Positions 1-9,157 of a DNA stretch of 64,000 nucleotides are shown piece by piece (the stretch's first letter is position 1; every line of letters starts with the position of its first letter). The notes beneath the pieces were generated by a model. It did no database searches and was not told where the DNA came from. It was given only the letters and a program-made list of their open reading frames with translations. Source of the stretch: Sphingomonadales bacterium EhC05. Its GTDB lineage: Bacteria; Pseudomonadota; Alphaproteobacteria; Sphingomonadales; Sphingomonadaceae. Made by a program: the position numbers and the translations under genes. Where the stretch lies: contig LXYP01000003.1 of NCBI GenBank assembly GCA_001650955.1, positions 124,001-188,000 of the forward strand, given 5' to 3'.

Positions 1-1373
1 TTCTCAAAAAGGAAGATGTCGGTCATAATGTACTCAATGCCCGATTCCATGAGCAGGAAGCGCGCATCGTTGCCCAGGCTGGTTCGCCTGGTGCGGTGAC
101 TATCGCGACCAATATGGCTGGTCGCGGAACCGATATTCAACTCGGTGGCAATATCGACTTCCGGGTCGAAAACGAACTGGGCGAGATGGAAGCCGGGCCC
201 GAAAGAGACAAAGCCATCGCGAAGATTGAAGAAGAGGTTCGCGCGCTGCGCGAAGAGGTCCGCGCGGCTGGCGGATTGTTCGTATTGGGCACCGAACGGC
301 ACGAGAGCCGTCGGATCGATAATCAGTTGCGTGGGCGCTCGGGTCGTCAGGGTGATCCGGGTCTCAGCCGTTTCTATCTCTGCCTCGAAGATGACCTGCT
401 GCGCATTTTTGGCACCGAGACGATGTTCGCCAAGATGATGAATAAAAATCTCGAAGATGGCGAGGCCATTGGTGGCAAGTGGCTGTCAAAAGCCATTGAG
501 ACGGCACAGAAAAAAGTTGAAGCTCGCAATTATGAAGCGCGGAAGCAAGTTGTCGAATATGATAATGTGATGAACGACCAGCGGACGGTGATTTATGAGC
601 AGCGCTCCGAAATCATGGATGCCGAGACGGTGGGTGATGTTGTTGAAGACATGCGCCATGAAACGGTCAACGCGATGGTTGCAGATGCATGTCCTCCTGG
701 AAGCTACCCGGAACAATGGGATATTGATGGCCTGAAGGTCCGCGTGGAGTCGGTGCTGGGATTGCGACCCGATCTCGACAGCTGGATGACCGAAGACGCG
801 CTTGAACCCGAAATTATCGAAAACCGGATATCGGAAATGGCCGATGCCGAATTCAATGAGAAAATGGCGAATGTCGAGGCGGAAAATCCGGGTGTCTGGC
901 AGCAGATTGAAAAATCAATCCTGCTGGAACTTCTCGACCATCATTGGAAAGAACATCTCGCAACGCTGGATGCACTGCGTCAGGTCGTGTTCCTGCGTGC
1001 CTATGCACAGAAAAAGCCGCTGGATGAATATAAGCAGGAGGCCTTTGGACTGTTCGAACGGATGCTGGAAGTCATCCGCGAAGGCGTTACCAAAACAATT
1101 GCCACCAGCCAATTCCAGCGTCAGGAAGAAATTGCGCCGCCGGAACTGCCCGATCTGCCTGATTTCCTTACTACCCATATTGATCCCCTGACCGGCGAAG
1201 ATAATAGCAATGATATCGATGGGGGTACGTTGGGGACGGTGTCATCACGCTTGCCACCACGTCAATCGGGCGTGTTGGAAAATCCGGCAGAAGGCATTGA
1301 AAAGGTCAGCCGCAATGCACCTTGTCCTTGCGGTTCCGGTCGCAAGTATAAGCATTGCCACGGCAAGTTGTAG
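1..1373 (+). CDS. secA: Protein translocase ATPase subunit SecA (3' part)
   Basis: C-terminal half of SecA, the cytoplasmic ATPase that drives preproteins through SecYEG. The reading frame is open from base 3, so the gene starts upstream of the window and about 457 codons are visible. The second nucleotide-binding fold is recognisable from [13 protein letters not shown] and [20 protein letters not shown], followed by the helical scaffold and wing domains. The protein ends in the zinc-binding SEC-C motif ([13 protein letters not shown], Cys-x-Cys-x8-Cys-His), which in the family binds SecB and phospholipids. The end is the natural stop. The next gene starts 32 bases later without an obvious terminator. 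Identification is secure. Confidence 0.97.
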   Translation, partial: LKKEDVGHNVLNARFHEQEARIVAQAGSPGAVTIATNMAGRGTDIQLGGNIDFRVENELGEMEAGPERDKAIAKIEEEVRALREEVRAAGGLFVLGTERHESRRIDNQLRGRSGRQGDPGLSRFYLCLEDDLLRIFGTETMFAKMMNKNLEDGEAIGGKWLSKAIETAQKKVEARNYEARKQVVEYDNVMNDQRTVIYEQRSEIMDAETVGDVVEDMRHETVNAMVADACPPGSYPEQWDIDGLKVRVESVLGLRPDLDSWMTEDALEPEIIENRISEMADAEFNEKMANVEAENPGVWQQIEKSILLELLDHHWKEHLATLDALRQVVFLRAYAQKKPLDEYKQEAFGLFERMLEVIREGVTKTIATSQFQRQEEIAPPELPDLPDFLTTHIDPLTGEDNSNDIDGGTLGTVSSRLPPRQSGVLENPAEGIEKVSRNAPCPCGSGRKYKHCHGKL

Positions 1374-1405
1374 GCCGATGCGTCCAGTGATAGGCCGGGC
1401 CTGAC

Positions 1406-2182
1406 ATGGCTTTGGGTATCACTGGTCTCGCGCTGCTTTTCACTCTGACAGCCGCACTATATGCCAGCGTCGGCTTTGGCGGTGGTTCGACCTATATTGC
1501 GCTGCTGGCACTGGCTGATCTGGATTACCGAGCGCTGCCGGTGATTGCGCTGCTCTGCAATATCATTGTCGTCACGGGCGGAACGATGCGATTCCAACTT
1601 CGAGGCCTGATCGACTGGCCGCGAATCTGGCCGATCCTGCTGCTGTCCGTGCCCGCTGCGTGGCTCGGCGGCCGTCTCGAGATTGCGCAAAATCAGTTTA
1701 TGATCTTGCTCGGCCTCTCGCTTGCCGCCGCGGGCATATTGTTGCTGATTGAACCATTTATCAGACAGGCCGGTTCTTCAGCCAGCCCATCCCGTTGGGC
1801 CGAAAACCGTTTCTTTGCACCGGCGATAGGCACAGCTATCGGCTTTCTCTCCGGTATGGTCGGGATCGGCGGCGGTATCTTCTTGGCGCCGATTCTCCTG
1901 TTGACGCGCTGGGCCGGCGGCCGCCGGATCGCCGCTACAGCGAGTATTTTCATACTCGTCAACTCGATCAGCGGTCTCGCTGGCCAGTTGATGAAATCTG
2001 GCTGGGATCACAGCATCGCGGCGCTGACCTCCTATTGGCCTTTGTTCCTGACGGTATTGGTTGGCGGACAGCTTGGCAGCCATCTCGCGAGCAAAGCACT
2101 GCCTGAAATCTGGATCAGGCGCCTGACTGCGATGCTGATACTCTATGTTGCGATCAGGCTATTCTGGCAGCAAATTGGATAG
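1406..2182 (+). CDS. TSUP family (TauE/SafE) membrane transporter
   Basis: A 258-residue polytopic inner-membrane protein of the sulfite exporter TauE/SafE family. The family's internal duplication is visible: a glycine-rich motif at the start of each half, YASVGFGGGSTYIAL near residue 20 and FLSGMVGIGGGIFLAPILLL near residue 150. About eight hydrophobic segments are predicted. The family exports sulfite, sulfoacetate or related organosulfur anions, but the substrate cannot be read from sequence. It lies 32 bases after secA on the same strand and converges on the BCCT gene. A sulfotransferase gene nearby makes a sulfur-related role conceivable, which is inference only. Confidence 0.9.
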   Translation: MALGITGLALLFTLTAALYASVGFGGGSTYIALLALADLDYRALPVIALLCNIIVVTGGTMRFQLRGLIDWPRIWPILLLSVPAAWLGGRLEIAQNQFMILLGLSLAAAGILLLIEPFIRQAGSSASPSRWAENRFFAPAIGTAIGFLSGMVGIGGGIFLAPILLLTRWAGGRRIAATASIFILVNSISGLAGQLMKSGWDHSIAALTSYWPLFLTVLVGGQLGSHLASKALPEIWIRRLTAMLILYVAIRLFWQQIG

Positions 2183-2237
2183 TGAACCATCCGGCCACGA
2201 CCGAAGGCAGGGAGCAGGCGATTTGATGCATGTCGCG

Positions 2238-3848
2238 TCAAACGGCGACGAGCTCGGTCTTCAACAATCGATACTCGGACATCAGGCCCTTGAACAGGCT
2301 GTAACAACAGACCAGCAGAACGAAGGTGAAGGGCAGGCCGCTGGCGATCGTGCCGGCCTGCATGGCACCCAGCGCGCTGGCACCGCCGCCGACCAATAAT
2401 GCGGCTGCGACCAGTCCCTGCAATATCGCCCAGAAGATGCGCTGCAAAACCGGTGCATCTGTTCTGCCACCAGCAGTTATCGCATCGATGACCAGCGAAC
2501 CGGAGTCGGATGACGTGACGAAGAACACGATTAACAGGATGATGGCGAGAGACGAAGCAATATAGGGGAATGGCATATTCTCGAGCATCTGGAACAACAC
2601 CAATGGCGCCTCGGTGACCCCGGCAGGCAATTGGCCGATCCCTTCCTTGACCTGTTCGATCGCTGTCACCCCGAATGTCGTGAACCAGATGACCGCGACA
2701 ATCACCGGGACGACCAGCACCACGGTCAAAAACTCACGAATAGTGCGGCCTTTGGAAATGCGGGCGATGAACATGCCGACAAATGGCGACCAGCTGACCC
2801 ACCAGGCCCAGTAGAATATCGTCCAGCCGTGATACCATGACCGGTCTTCGCGACCGGTCCAGTCGCTCAACGGGATGGCATATTCGACATAGCTGGCGAT
2901 GGTGGTGCCAAAGCCGCTGAATATTTTGAGCGTGGGGCCTGCGACAAAAACAAAGGCGAGCAGCAGCGCAGCGAGCACCATGTTGACATTGCTCAGCAAT
3001 TTTATGCCGCCATCCATGCCGCGCGCCACCGAGACAATCGCCAGTGCCGAAATGATTGCGATGAGCAACAATTGCGACATCAATGTTGCTTCAAAGCCGA
3101 ACAGAAAGGACAGACCGGTTGCGGCTTGCTGCGCACCGAAACCGAGCGAGGTTGCCAAGCCGAAGAGGGTCGCGATGACCGCTAGAATGTCGATCAGATG
3201 ACCCGGCCAGCCCCATATGCGTTCCCCCAAAATCGGATAGAAAGCCGAACGGATGGTCAGCGGCAGGCCCTTGTTATAGGCAAAAAATGCAAGCGCCAGA
3301 CCGATCACAGCATAGACTGCCCAGGGTGTCAGGCCCCAGTGGAAAACGGTTGCACCCAATGCCAGGCGCTCTGCTTCGGGCGTCCGCGCCTCGACATTTA
3401 ACGGCGTGCCGCCCCAGTCGGTATAATAAGCCATGGGTTCGGCTGCGCCATAGAATACCATGCCGATGCCGATGCCTGCGGAGAATAGCATCGCGATCCA
3501 GGATATGGTCCCGAATTCGGACTTGGCATCGGCTCCGCCGAGACGGATTTTACCCAATGGCGAGAGCGCGATAGCGACGCAAAAAACCAGCACAAAATTG
3601 GTCGCGATGACAAAGAACCAGTCAAAATATTCCAGTGTCCAGGCCTTGGTCGCCTCAAGGCCGATTTTCGATATGTCCGGAAAGAGCAGAGTCAGCAACA
3701 CGAAGGCGATGATCAGAATGGCGCTGATGAAAAAAACCGGATTGTGCAGTTCGAGGCCAAAAGTATTCACATTGTCCTGACCCGCTTCGTAATCGGTTTC
3801 ATAGTCAATGTCGGTCACATCGGCTGCGACTGTTTCTGTTCCGGTCAC
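2238..3848 (-). CDS. BCCT family betaine/carnitine/choline transporter
   Basis: A 536-residue secondary transporter of the betaine-choline-carnitine family, with about 12 transmembrane segments. Diagnostic stretches are the glycine-rich GIGIGMVFYGAAEP near residue 125 and the tryptophan-rich YWAWWVSWSPFVGMFIARI with the following SKGRTIREF near residue 345. It probably imports a quaternary ammonium compatible solute by Na+ or H+ symport; the substrate is not determined by sequence. The start is GTG, overlapping the TGA of the upstream sulfotransferase gene (GTGA), with a GGAG ribosome-binding site 8 bases before it. This implies translational coupling. The short charged N-terminus (about 30 residues) is unremarkable. 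Confidence 0.95.
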   Translation of the reverse strand: MTGTETVAADVTDIDYETDYEAGQDNVNTFGLELHNPVFFISAILIIAFVLLTLLFPDISKIGLEATKAWTLEYFDWFFVIATNFVLVFCVAIALSPLGKIRLGGADAKSEFGTISWIAMLFSAGIGIGMVFYGAAEPMAYYTDWGGTPLNVEARTPEAERLALGATVFHWGLTPWAVYAVIGLALAFFAYNKGLPLTIRSAFYPILGERIWGWPGHLIDILAVIATLFGLATSLGFGAQQAATGLSFLFGFEATLMSQLLLIAIISALAIVSVARGMDGGIKLLSNVNMVLAALLLAFVFVAGPTLKIFSGFGTTIASYVEYAIPLSDWTGREDRSWYHGWTIFYWAWWVSWSPFVGMFIARISKGRTIREFLTVVLVVPVIVAVIWFTTFGVTAIEQVKEGIGQLPAGVTEAPLVLFQMLENMPFPYIASSLAIILLIVFFVTSSDSGSLVIDAITAGGRTDAPVLQRIFWAILQGLVAAALLVGGGASALGAMQAGTIASGLPFTFVLLVCCYSLFKGLMSEYRLLKTELVAV

Positions 3849-5842
3849 TGTTGAGGCTCCAATATTTTGCTTCCCAGTGCATTTTTCAGCGGCTGCAAAT
3901 GTGATTGATAATGGCGCCAGAGATCGACGCTCGCTTTGGTGATGGGCTGGCGGACCTGCTCGGAACTGGCGGTGCGCACAGCGCGTTCTGTCCGGTGAAA
4001 ATCGATACAGGCTTGCTCAAATGGCAGGCCGAGATAGTCGAGCATCCGGCGCACCTGGCCGTCCAGATCATCGAGCACATCCTCATGCTGAACCCGCAAG
4101 ACCGCCCCGGGCAGCACCGTGTCCCAATGATCCATCAGTTCCACATAGTCGCTGTAATAGCGGCCAATTTCGTTCAAGCCATATGTGAACTCCTGACCTT
4201 CCGCGAACAGCTGTTTGAAGCCGGAGAAGCAGCAGGCCATCGGTTCGCGCCGGGCATCGATGATTTTGGCATTGGGCAGAATGAGTTTGATCAGGCCGAT
4301 GTGCCGGAAATTATTCGGCATCTTGTCGATGAAAAATGATGCGCCCTGGCGATGGATGCGGGTGCTCTCAATAAATTCCTCACCCATGGTGCGCAATTGA
4401 TCGGCATCGAGATCATGCAGCACTTCGGGATAGAGCGAGTCATTGCTCGCCTGCTTCTGGCGCCGCAACCGATGGGCCAGTGACAAGATATTGGGCAATT
4501 CCAACGTGCCGTCAATCTGGCTGTGCGATGCCAATATCTGTTCGAGCAAAGTCGAACCCGCCCGCGGCAGGCCCAATATGAAAATTGGATCGGGGGCATC
4601 GCATCCCTTGCCCGATTGCTTTTCAAACAGCGCCGGGGTGCAGGCGGTTATTTGGCTTTTCAACTCGGCGGTCATCTGATCGGCATCATAGCGGGATTGT
4701 ACCCGTTTCAATTCATTGCCGCGCTCATAATGACCGAAGGATGTGTCATAATCCTTCCGGTCTTCATAGGCCTTGCCCAGCGCAAAGCAGATATGGATGC
4801 GGTTTTGATAGCTCAATCGATTGGCTTGTTCCTGGATCTCCATGAGGCGCAGCTCGTCATCACTGAAGCGATAGGTTTTGAGATTGGCCAGCCCGTAATA
4901 AGCATCACCATGGCCAGGGTCTGACTTGATCGCATTTTGATAGGACAGGACAGCTTCTTCATGACGTCCAAAAGTTTTCAGCGCATGGCCGCGGGAGGTC
5001 AGCGTGACCGGGTCCTGAGGAAGCTTTTCGAGGACCTTGTCAAACAGATCCAGGGCCTGTTCATAATTTCCGGTCTGCATTGACTCGATCGCGTAGAGCG
5101 ACTGAAAAACCGGATTTGCGCTGTCGCGCCGATATAATATTTCGCTCTGTTGTAAAGCCTCGGCAAATTTTTGACGCTTGCGCAGGGTTTGAATATAATC
5201 AATCCGCACCTGAACATTGTCGGGTTGAAATTCGAGCGCACTTTCCAGGAGGAAATCAGCGTCTTCCAATATGCCCAAACGAGACCCGATTTCAGCCAAT
5301 AGCCGCATGGCTTCGACATGATGGGGGTTGTTTTGCAGGAAATGGCGACAGGCATTTTCCGCCTTGATCAATTTTCCTTCATGCAGCAGGTGCGATATGG
5401 CGACCAATGGCTTCGGCAAGGCGGCTATGCGCTGTTCCTGCCCGCGCATCTCCATCGCCGCATCGCGGCGGCCCCAAGCTTCGAGAATATCTGCCTGGGC
5501 TTTCCAGCTGGCCTGTAAAACTGGGTTGCATTGGCAAGCCCGGCGATAGGCAGCCAAAGCCGCCTCATTGTCGCCCTTTGCCTTGAAAATATGGCCCTCT
5601 TCCTGATGGGCGCGGCCAAAATCGGGAGACAGGCTTTTCAGCTGGTCGATGGTCGCCAGAGCCTTGTCATGATCGCCCAGATATCGCTGGCAAACCGCTT
5701 TCATGTAAAGCGCGTCGATATTCTCGGAAGCGCTTTGTAAAATCGCCGTGGCAGAGCCCAGCGCAGCTTCAAAACGTCCCTCATACATTTGAGCGCGCGC
5801 CAATTTGAGCTGTTCGTCGATATCAAGGCCAGTTTCAGACAT
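3845..5842 (-). CDS. TPR-repeat sulfotransferase
   Basis: A 665-residue soluble protein. Residues 1-400 are tetratricopeptide repeats (for example around residues 20-100 and 245-320). Residues about 415-650 form a PAPS-dependent sulfotransferase domain with the 5'-phosphosulfate loop FILGLPRAGSTLLEQIL (421-437) and a 3'-phosphate-binding segment IIDARREPMACCFSGFKQLF (527-546). The family transfers sulfate from PAPS to a hydroxyl or amine; the acceptor is unknown. It lies 77 bases downstream of the TonB-receptor gene and is translationally coupled to the BCCT gene behind it. No good Shine-Dalgarno sits next to the ATG; the nearest AAGG is about 25 bases upstream, after a hairpin. Confidence 0.93.
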   Translation of the reverse strand: MSETGLDIDEQLKLARAQMYEGRFEAALGSATAILQSASENIDALYMKAVCQRYLGDHDKALATIDQLKSLSPDFGRAHQEEGHIFKAKGDNEAALAAYRRACQCNPVLQASWKAQADILEAWGRRDAAMEMRGQEQRIAALPKPLVAISHLLHEGKLIKAENACRHFLQNNPHHVEAMRLLAEIGSRLGILEDADFLLESALEFQPDNVQVRIDYIQTLRKRQKFAEALQQSEILYRRDSANPVFQSLYAIESMQTGNYEQALDLFDKVLEKLPQDPVTLTSRGHALKTFGRHEEAVLSYQNAIKSDPGHGDAYYGLANLKTYRFSDDELRLMEIQEQANRLSYQNRIHICFALGKAYEDRKDYDTSFGHYERGNELKRVQSRYDADQMTAELKSQITACTPALFEKQSGKGCDAPDPIFILGLPRAGSTLLEQILASHSQIDGTLELPNILSLAHRLRRQKQASNDSLYPEVLHDLDADQLRTMGEEFIESTRIHRQGASFFIDKMPNNFRHIGLIKLILPNAKIIDARREPMACCFSGFKQLFAEGQEFTYGLNEIGRYYSDYVELMDHWDTVLPGAVLRVQHEDVLDDLDGQVRRMLDYLGLPFEQACIDFHRTERAVRTASSEQVRQPITKASVDLWRHYQSHLQPLKNALGSKILEPQQ

Positions 5843-5871
5843 TTATGCTTGGCTTGCAGTCCTTTAATAGC

Positions 5872-5905
5872 AGGGGAAGCCAAGCGGTTCGGCTCGGCTT
5901 CCCCT
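5872..5905 (-). terminator. Intercistronic hairpin after the TonB-receptor gene
   Basis: A 10-bp perfect stem (AGGGGAAGCC with GGCTTCCCCT, 14-base loop) lies between the receptor stop and the sulfotransferase start. Read on the minus strand it is followed by GCTATTAAAGG rather than a U-tract, so it is a weak terminator at best. It may cap or stabilise the receptor mRNA 3' end or lower expression of the downstream genes. Confidence 0.5.
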
Positions 5906-5919
5906 TGATTTCATTTCAA

Positions 5920-8445
5920 TCAATAAGAGAAGGCTACCCGTACGCCGAGGGTGAGCGGGCGATTTACGGTTATCCGCGCACGATCATTGACGAAATTACC
6001 GCTCACTTCAGCGCGTTCGTCAGTCAGATTCTCACCATATATCTCGAACGACCATTTGTCATCGCTGAGACCTGCCGAAAGGCCGAATGTTGTCCAGCTA
6101 TCCAATATTATCCGGTTGATCTCGACAATGTCGGTTGCCGCAGATCCAGAATGGGTAACCTGTGGCTGGACATGGGCTGTCCAGTCACCAAAGGCTTCCC
6201 ATTCATAGCGCGCCCGCAAATTTCCCTGGAAGCTTGGCGCAAAGGCAAGGCTACGTCCGGCGATCACGTCATTGGTCGGCGTGAGGACATCTGTAATCTC
6301 GGTATCAAGAATAGAGAAAGCCGCGCTGACAGTCAGGCCTTCCAATGCATAGGGCGCGATCGTGATATCTGCCTCGACGCCCTTGATTTCAGCATTTGCC
6401 GCATTGTCCGAGAAGAACAAATTGGTGATCGCTGGATCGAGGATGGTGGTTTGCAAATTCTGAACATCAACAAAAAAGGCATTACCATTGAAACGTAGCT
6501 GATTGTCGAAGAGCGAGGTCTTCCAGCCGATTTCGTAATTTGTCACGTCATCGGTATCGAGAACGAACGGGACGTTGAAACCATTTGGTCCTTGCGCACC
6601 ACCTGGACGGTTCAACAATCCTGGACGGAAGCCTTCCGAATAAGTTGCGTAGAAGAGCAGATCTTCGGTTGGCGTCCAGGTCAGGTTGGCTTTGAAGATG
6701 AAGCCATCGGTCGCCGCCTTGTCAGGAGCGTTCAGCGAGTTAAACACCTGCTGCGCTTGTCCTGCGCTCAGTCCAGCTACTTGAATATCGGCTACCGACT
6801 GACCCAACGTAAATGTCTGGCGCAAGGCGTCGTTACAGCTGCCGATGAAGGTGAAGCTGCCATCGCCATCATAGAGATCACTGATGTTCGTGCCGAAGGC
6901 ATTTTCGTCAACGCCGCTGGAGTTACAGAAAGACGAGTTCGCGCTTCCTTCCAGATCCACTTCTACGTCATAATAGCGCGCGCCCAATGTGACAGCCAAT
7001 TGGTCTGAAATATCATATGTGGCTTCACCAAATATGCCAAATTGCTTGTCGGTCCGGCGCACATCATTGCGGAAGATAACGCCTGCCGGGTAAGCATTGC
7101 TATCGGTGATGAACGCATTTGGTTGCGAGAAATTGGCTGGGAAAGAGCCACCGAACAAATCGATCGCGGTGCTGCCGGGGTAGACGAAGTCATTGAATTC
7201 CTGCAATTCCAGATCGCTGTAAAATCCGCCAGCGGTGAGGCGCAACGGATTTTCTGCCGGCGTATTGAAGCGCAGCTCGTGGGTCATCACTTCGGTTTCT
7301 GTACGCGAATCTACGAATAGATTCGGTGCCTGACAGGTGCCGCTTGGGGCGCCACCTGGATAAGAGACCGAGCCATCACAAATATAATATGGCAGATATT
7401 GGCCAACGAACAGATAGTCGGAATAATCAACCCGCTGAGATGTTTCACGCTTGGTATAAGCACCGGTGTACACCAGCTCCAACGCGCCAATCCGGCCTTC
7501 CAATGTCCAGCTTGTGTTGCTGAAATCATCTTTGATCTCGTCGCGTTCAAAGCGTTGGATCTCCAGATCACCCAGAGTAGGATCTTCAAAGAAGACACCA
7601 TCTGAATCGAGACCCTGACGGGCATGGGCGAGGGTCAGGCTCCAGTCATTTGAAAATTCATATTTGCCGCTGATCCGGAAACCGAGATATTGCGTATCGT
7701 TGAAATTTTTCTCAACCAGAGCTGAATTGTCAGCGAGAATGAAGTTTACGCCACTGAGGTCAGCGCCAGCTTGCAAGCCGCCGCGGTTTGTGTTCACCGG
7801 CACGCCATTGTCGCGGACGGTGCCGACAGTACGGAAACGCGCGCTTTCAGCGGTGCTCCGTGTTCCGGCAACATTGTCAATATAGCCGCCCTTATTGTCA
7901 TAATAGCCCACTGCGCGGATAGCGAAACTGTCGGTTATCGGGATATTCAACATGGCTTCGATATTATAGCTCGGGTCACCGCTCTTGGTATAAGCAATGC
8001 CAGATTTCACTTTGGCCTGAAATTGTCCGAGAACCGGCTTGTTGGTGATCAAACGCACCGTTCCGGCTTGCGAACTGGCGCCAAACAAAGTGCCCTGCGG
8101 CCCTGACAAGACTTCGACGCGCTCGAGATCGGCAGCGTAAACATCAAGGTTGCGACCAGGTTGTGATACGGGCTGTTCGTCCAGGTAAAGCGCCACATTG
8201 GGAGCAAGTCCCGCAACGCCGGCAGTGGTCAGATTTGGTGTCGTCGACGCGAGGCCGCGAATATAGATGGTGCTTTGACCGGGGCCGCCGCCGCCAGCAG
8301 TCACGCCAGGTAGCTGTTGCAGATAATCGTCAAAGACGGTGACGCCCAGCTGATCGAGTGTTTCTTCGCCTAAGGCCTGTACGGCAATTGGAACGTCCTG
8401 CAAATTCGCACTGCGTTTTGTCGCGGTAACAACAATTTCGTTCAC
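5920..8445 (-). CDS. TonB-dependent outer-membrane receptor
   Basis: A TonB-dependent receptor frame of 841 codons from GTG 8445. It begins with a TonB-box-like NEIVVTATKR, then a plug domain (PIAVQALGEETL, YIRGLAS, VEVLSGPQGTLFGASSQAG) and a 22-strand-type barrel ending in VRVAFSY, with the terminal aromatic residue used for outer-membrane insertion. It would import a nutrient into the periplasm using TonB energy; the ligand is unknown. As read, this frame lacks an export signal. A fitting signal peptide is encoded in the same frame just upstream but is separated by TAG at 8467-8469 (see the next entry). Either the gene is inactivated, the stop is read through, or there is a sequence error. 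Neighbours downstream are a TPR-sulfotransferase and a BCCT transporter. Confidence 0.87.
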   Translation of the reverse strand: MNEIVVTATKRSANLQDVPIAVQALGEETLDQLGVTVFDDYLQQLPGVTAGGGGPGQSTIYIRGLASTTPNLTTAGVAGLAPNVALYLDEQPVSQPGRNLDVYAADLERVEVLSGPQGTLFGASSQAGTVRLITNKPVLGQFQAKVKSGIAYTKSGDPSYNIEAMLNIPITDSFAIRAVGYYDNKGGYIDNVAGTRSTAESARFRTVGTVRDNGVPVNTNRGGLQAGADLSGVNFILADNSALVEKNFNDTQYLGFRISGKYEFSNDWSLTLAHARQGLDSDGVFFEDPTLGDLEIQRFERDEIKDDFSNTSWTLEGRIGALELVYTGAYTKRETSQRVDYSDYLFVGQYLPYYICDGSVSYPGGAPSGTCQAPNLFVDSRTETEVMTHELRFNTPAENPLRLTAGGFYSDLELQEFNDFVYPGSTAIDLFGGSFPANFSQPNAFITDSNAYPAGVIFRNDVRRTDKQFGIFGEATYDISDQLAVTLGARYYDVEVDLEGSANSSFCNSSGVDENAFGTNISDLYDGDGSFTFIGSCNDALRQTFTLGQSVADIQVAGLSAGQAQQVFNSLNAPDKAATDGFIFKANLTWTPTEDLLFYATYSEGFRPGLLNRPGGAQGPNGFNVPFVLDTDDVTNYEIGWKTSLFDNQLRFNGNAFFVDVQNLQTTILDPAITNLFFSDNAANAEIKGVEADITIAPYALEGLTVSAAFSILDTEITDVLTPTNDVIAGRSLAFAPSFQGNLRARYEWEAFGDWTAHVQPQVTHSGSAATDIVEINRIILDSWTTFGLSAGLSDDKWSFEIYGENLTDERAEVSGNFVNDRARITVNRPLTLGVRVAFSY

Positions 8446-8547
8446 GCCGCCTTGCTGCTCGTTATTCTAAGTTTCCTGTGCTTGTGCCGAAGTACAGCCC
8501 AGCGCCGCGATAACCGCGAGCGAAGCGCCCGTTTTTAGATAGATCAA
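8446..8547 (-). pseudogene. Signal-peptide leader of the TonB receptor, cut off by an in-frame TAG
   Basis: In frame with the receptor, a TTG start at 8547 has an excellent ribosome-binding site (AAGAGG, 6 bases upstream). It encodes a typical signal peptide: positive residue near the start, hydrophobic core ASLAVIAALG, and an AQA cleavage site. Codon 27 is TAG (8469-8467), directly after AQA-QET. The following codons, NNEQQGG, link without frameshift to the receptor. A CAG or AAG codon changed by one base would restore a continuous frame of 875 codons. The leader strongly suggests that the true gene start is 8547. Confidence 0.72.
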
Positions 8548-9157
8548 GATAAACCTCTTGTGGTTTTATTACAATTTAAGGGAAAAACACGTCCGACCGG
8601 AGAATACCTATCGAACCCATTGCAAAGCCGAAAAATGTGTCCCCTGCGAACCCGGCCTTCAAATCTTGCGGCTTTATAGCAAGCATTTCACTTTTGTGAA
8701 CCGCAGTAGTGAGTCTCGGGATTGCGATCCCTGCAAAGTCAAGCTGGACAGGCGTTAGCGGCCGATTCTTATTCTGAGATATCTGGTCGTCTGGCCATTT
8801 GGAAAACGCCGGTGTTGCAGAAACATCACGCGGAAAGCCGAGCTTTGCGGCAGCAGATTGCGGAGCGATAGGGATCAGGGAGAGCATTTGGAACTGGGCT
8901 GAACCGTAGTCGTTCAATCAATCTGTGCTTCAAGCGGCCATGCGCTTATGACTAATCGCTGCTGATCTTGCGCATCCGCTTTTGGCTCCTCGCGCATATC
9001 GGTCCTGTGATCGCAATCTCGGGACAGCGGACATTGGGACGGCTTCCTCCATTGGCTGGTACCAATTGGCTTATGTCGTGGCCAACTTGATGTCGTGGGT
9101 GATTTGCTGCACTATTCCCTGATATTTCCAAAAGGAGAGCTGCAAGGAGAGGATATC
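8548..9157. other. 610-base intergenic region between divergent genes
   Basis: No convincing gene was found. Short open frames on both strands lack ribosome-binding sites and family resemblance. It must hold the receptor promoter on the left (AT-rich 8560-8580) and that of the DUF2189-like gene on the right. Near the right end is a 9-base direct repeat ATGTCGTGG at 9073-9081 and 9090-9098. No terminator, riboswitch or recognised operator was seen. Confidence 0.5.

Noticed and set aside
5845-6498. Open frame of 217 codons on the plus strand
   Set aside because: Opposite the C-terminal barrel of the TonB receptor.
8576-8917. Possible 113-residue protein on the minus strand upstream of the TonB receptor
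   Set aside because: No ribosome-binding site, no conserved segment, and it covers the expected receptor promoter.
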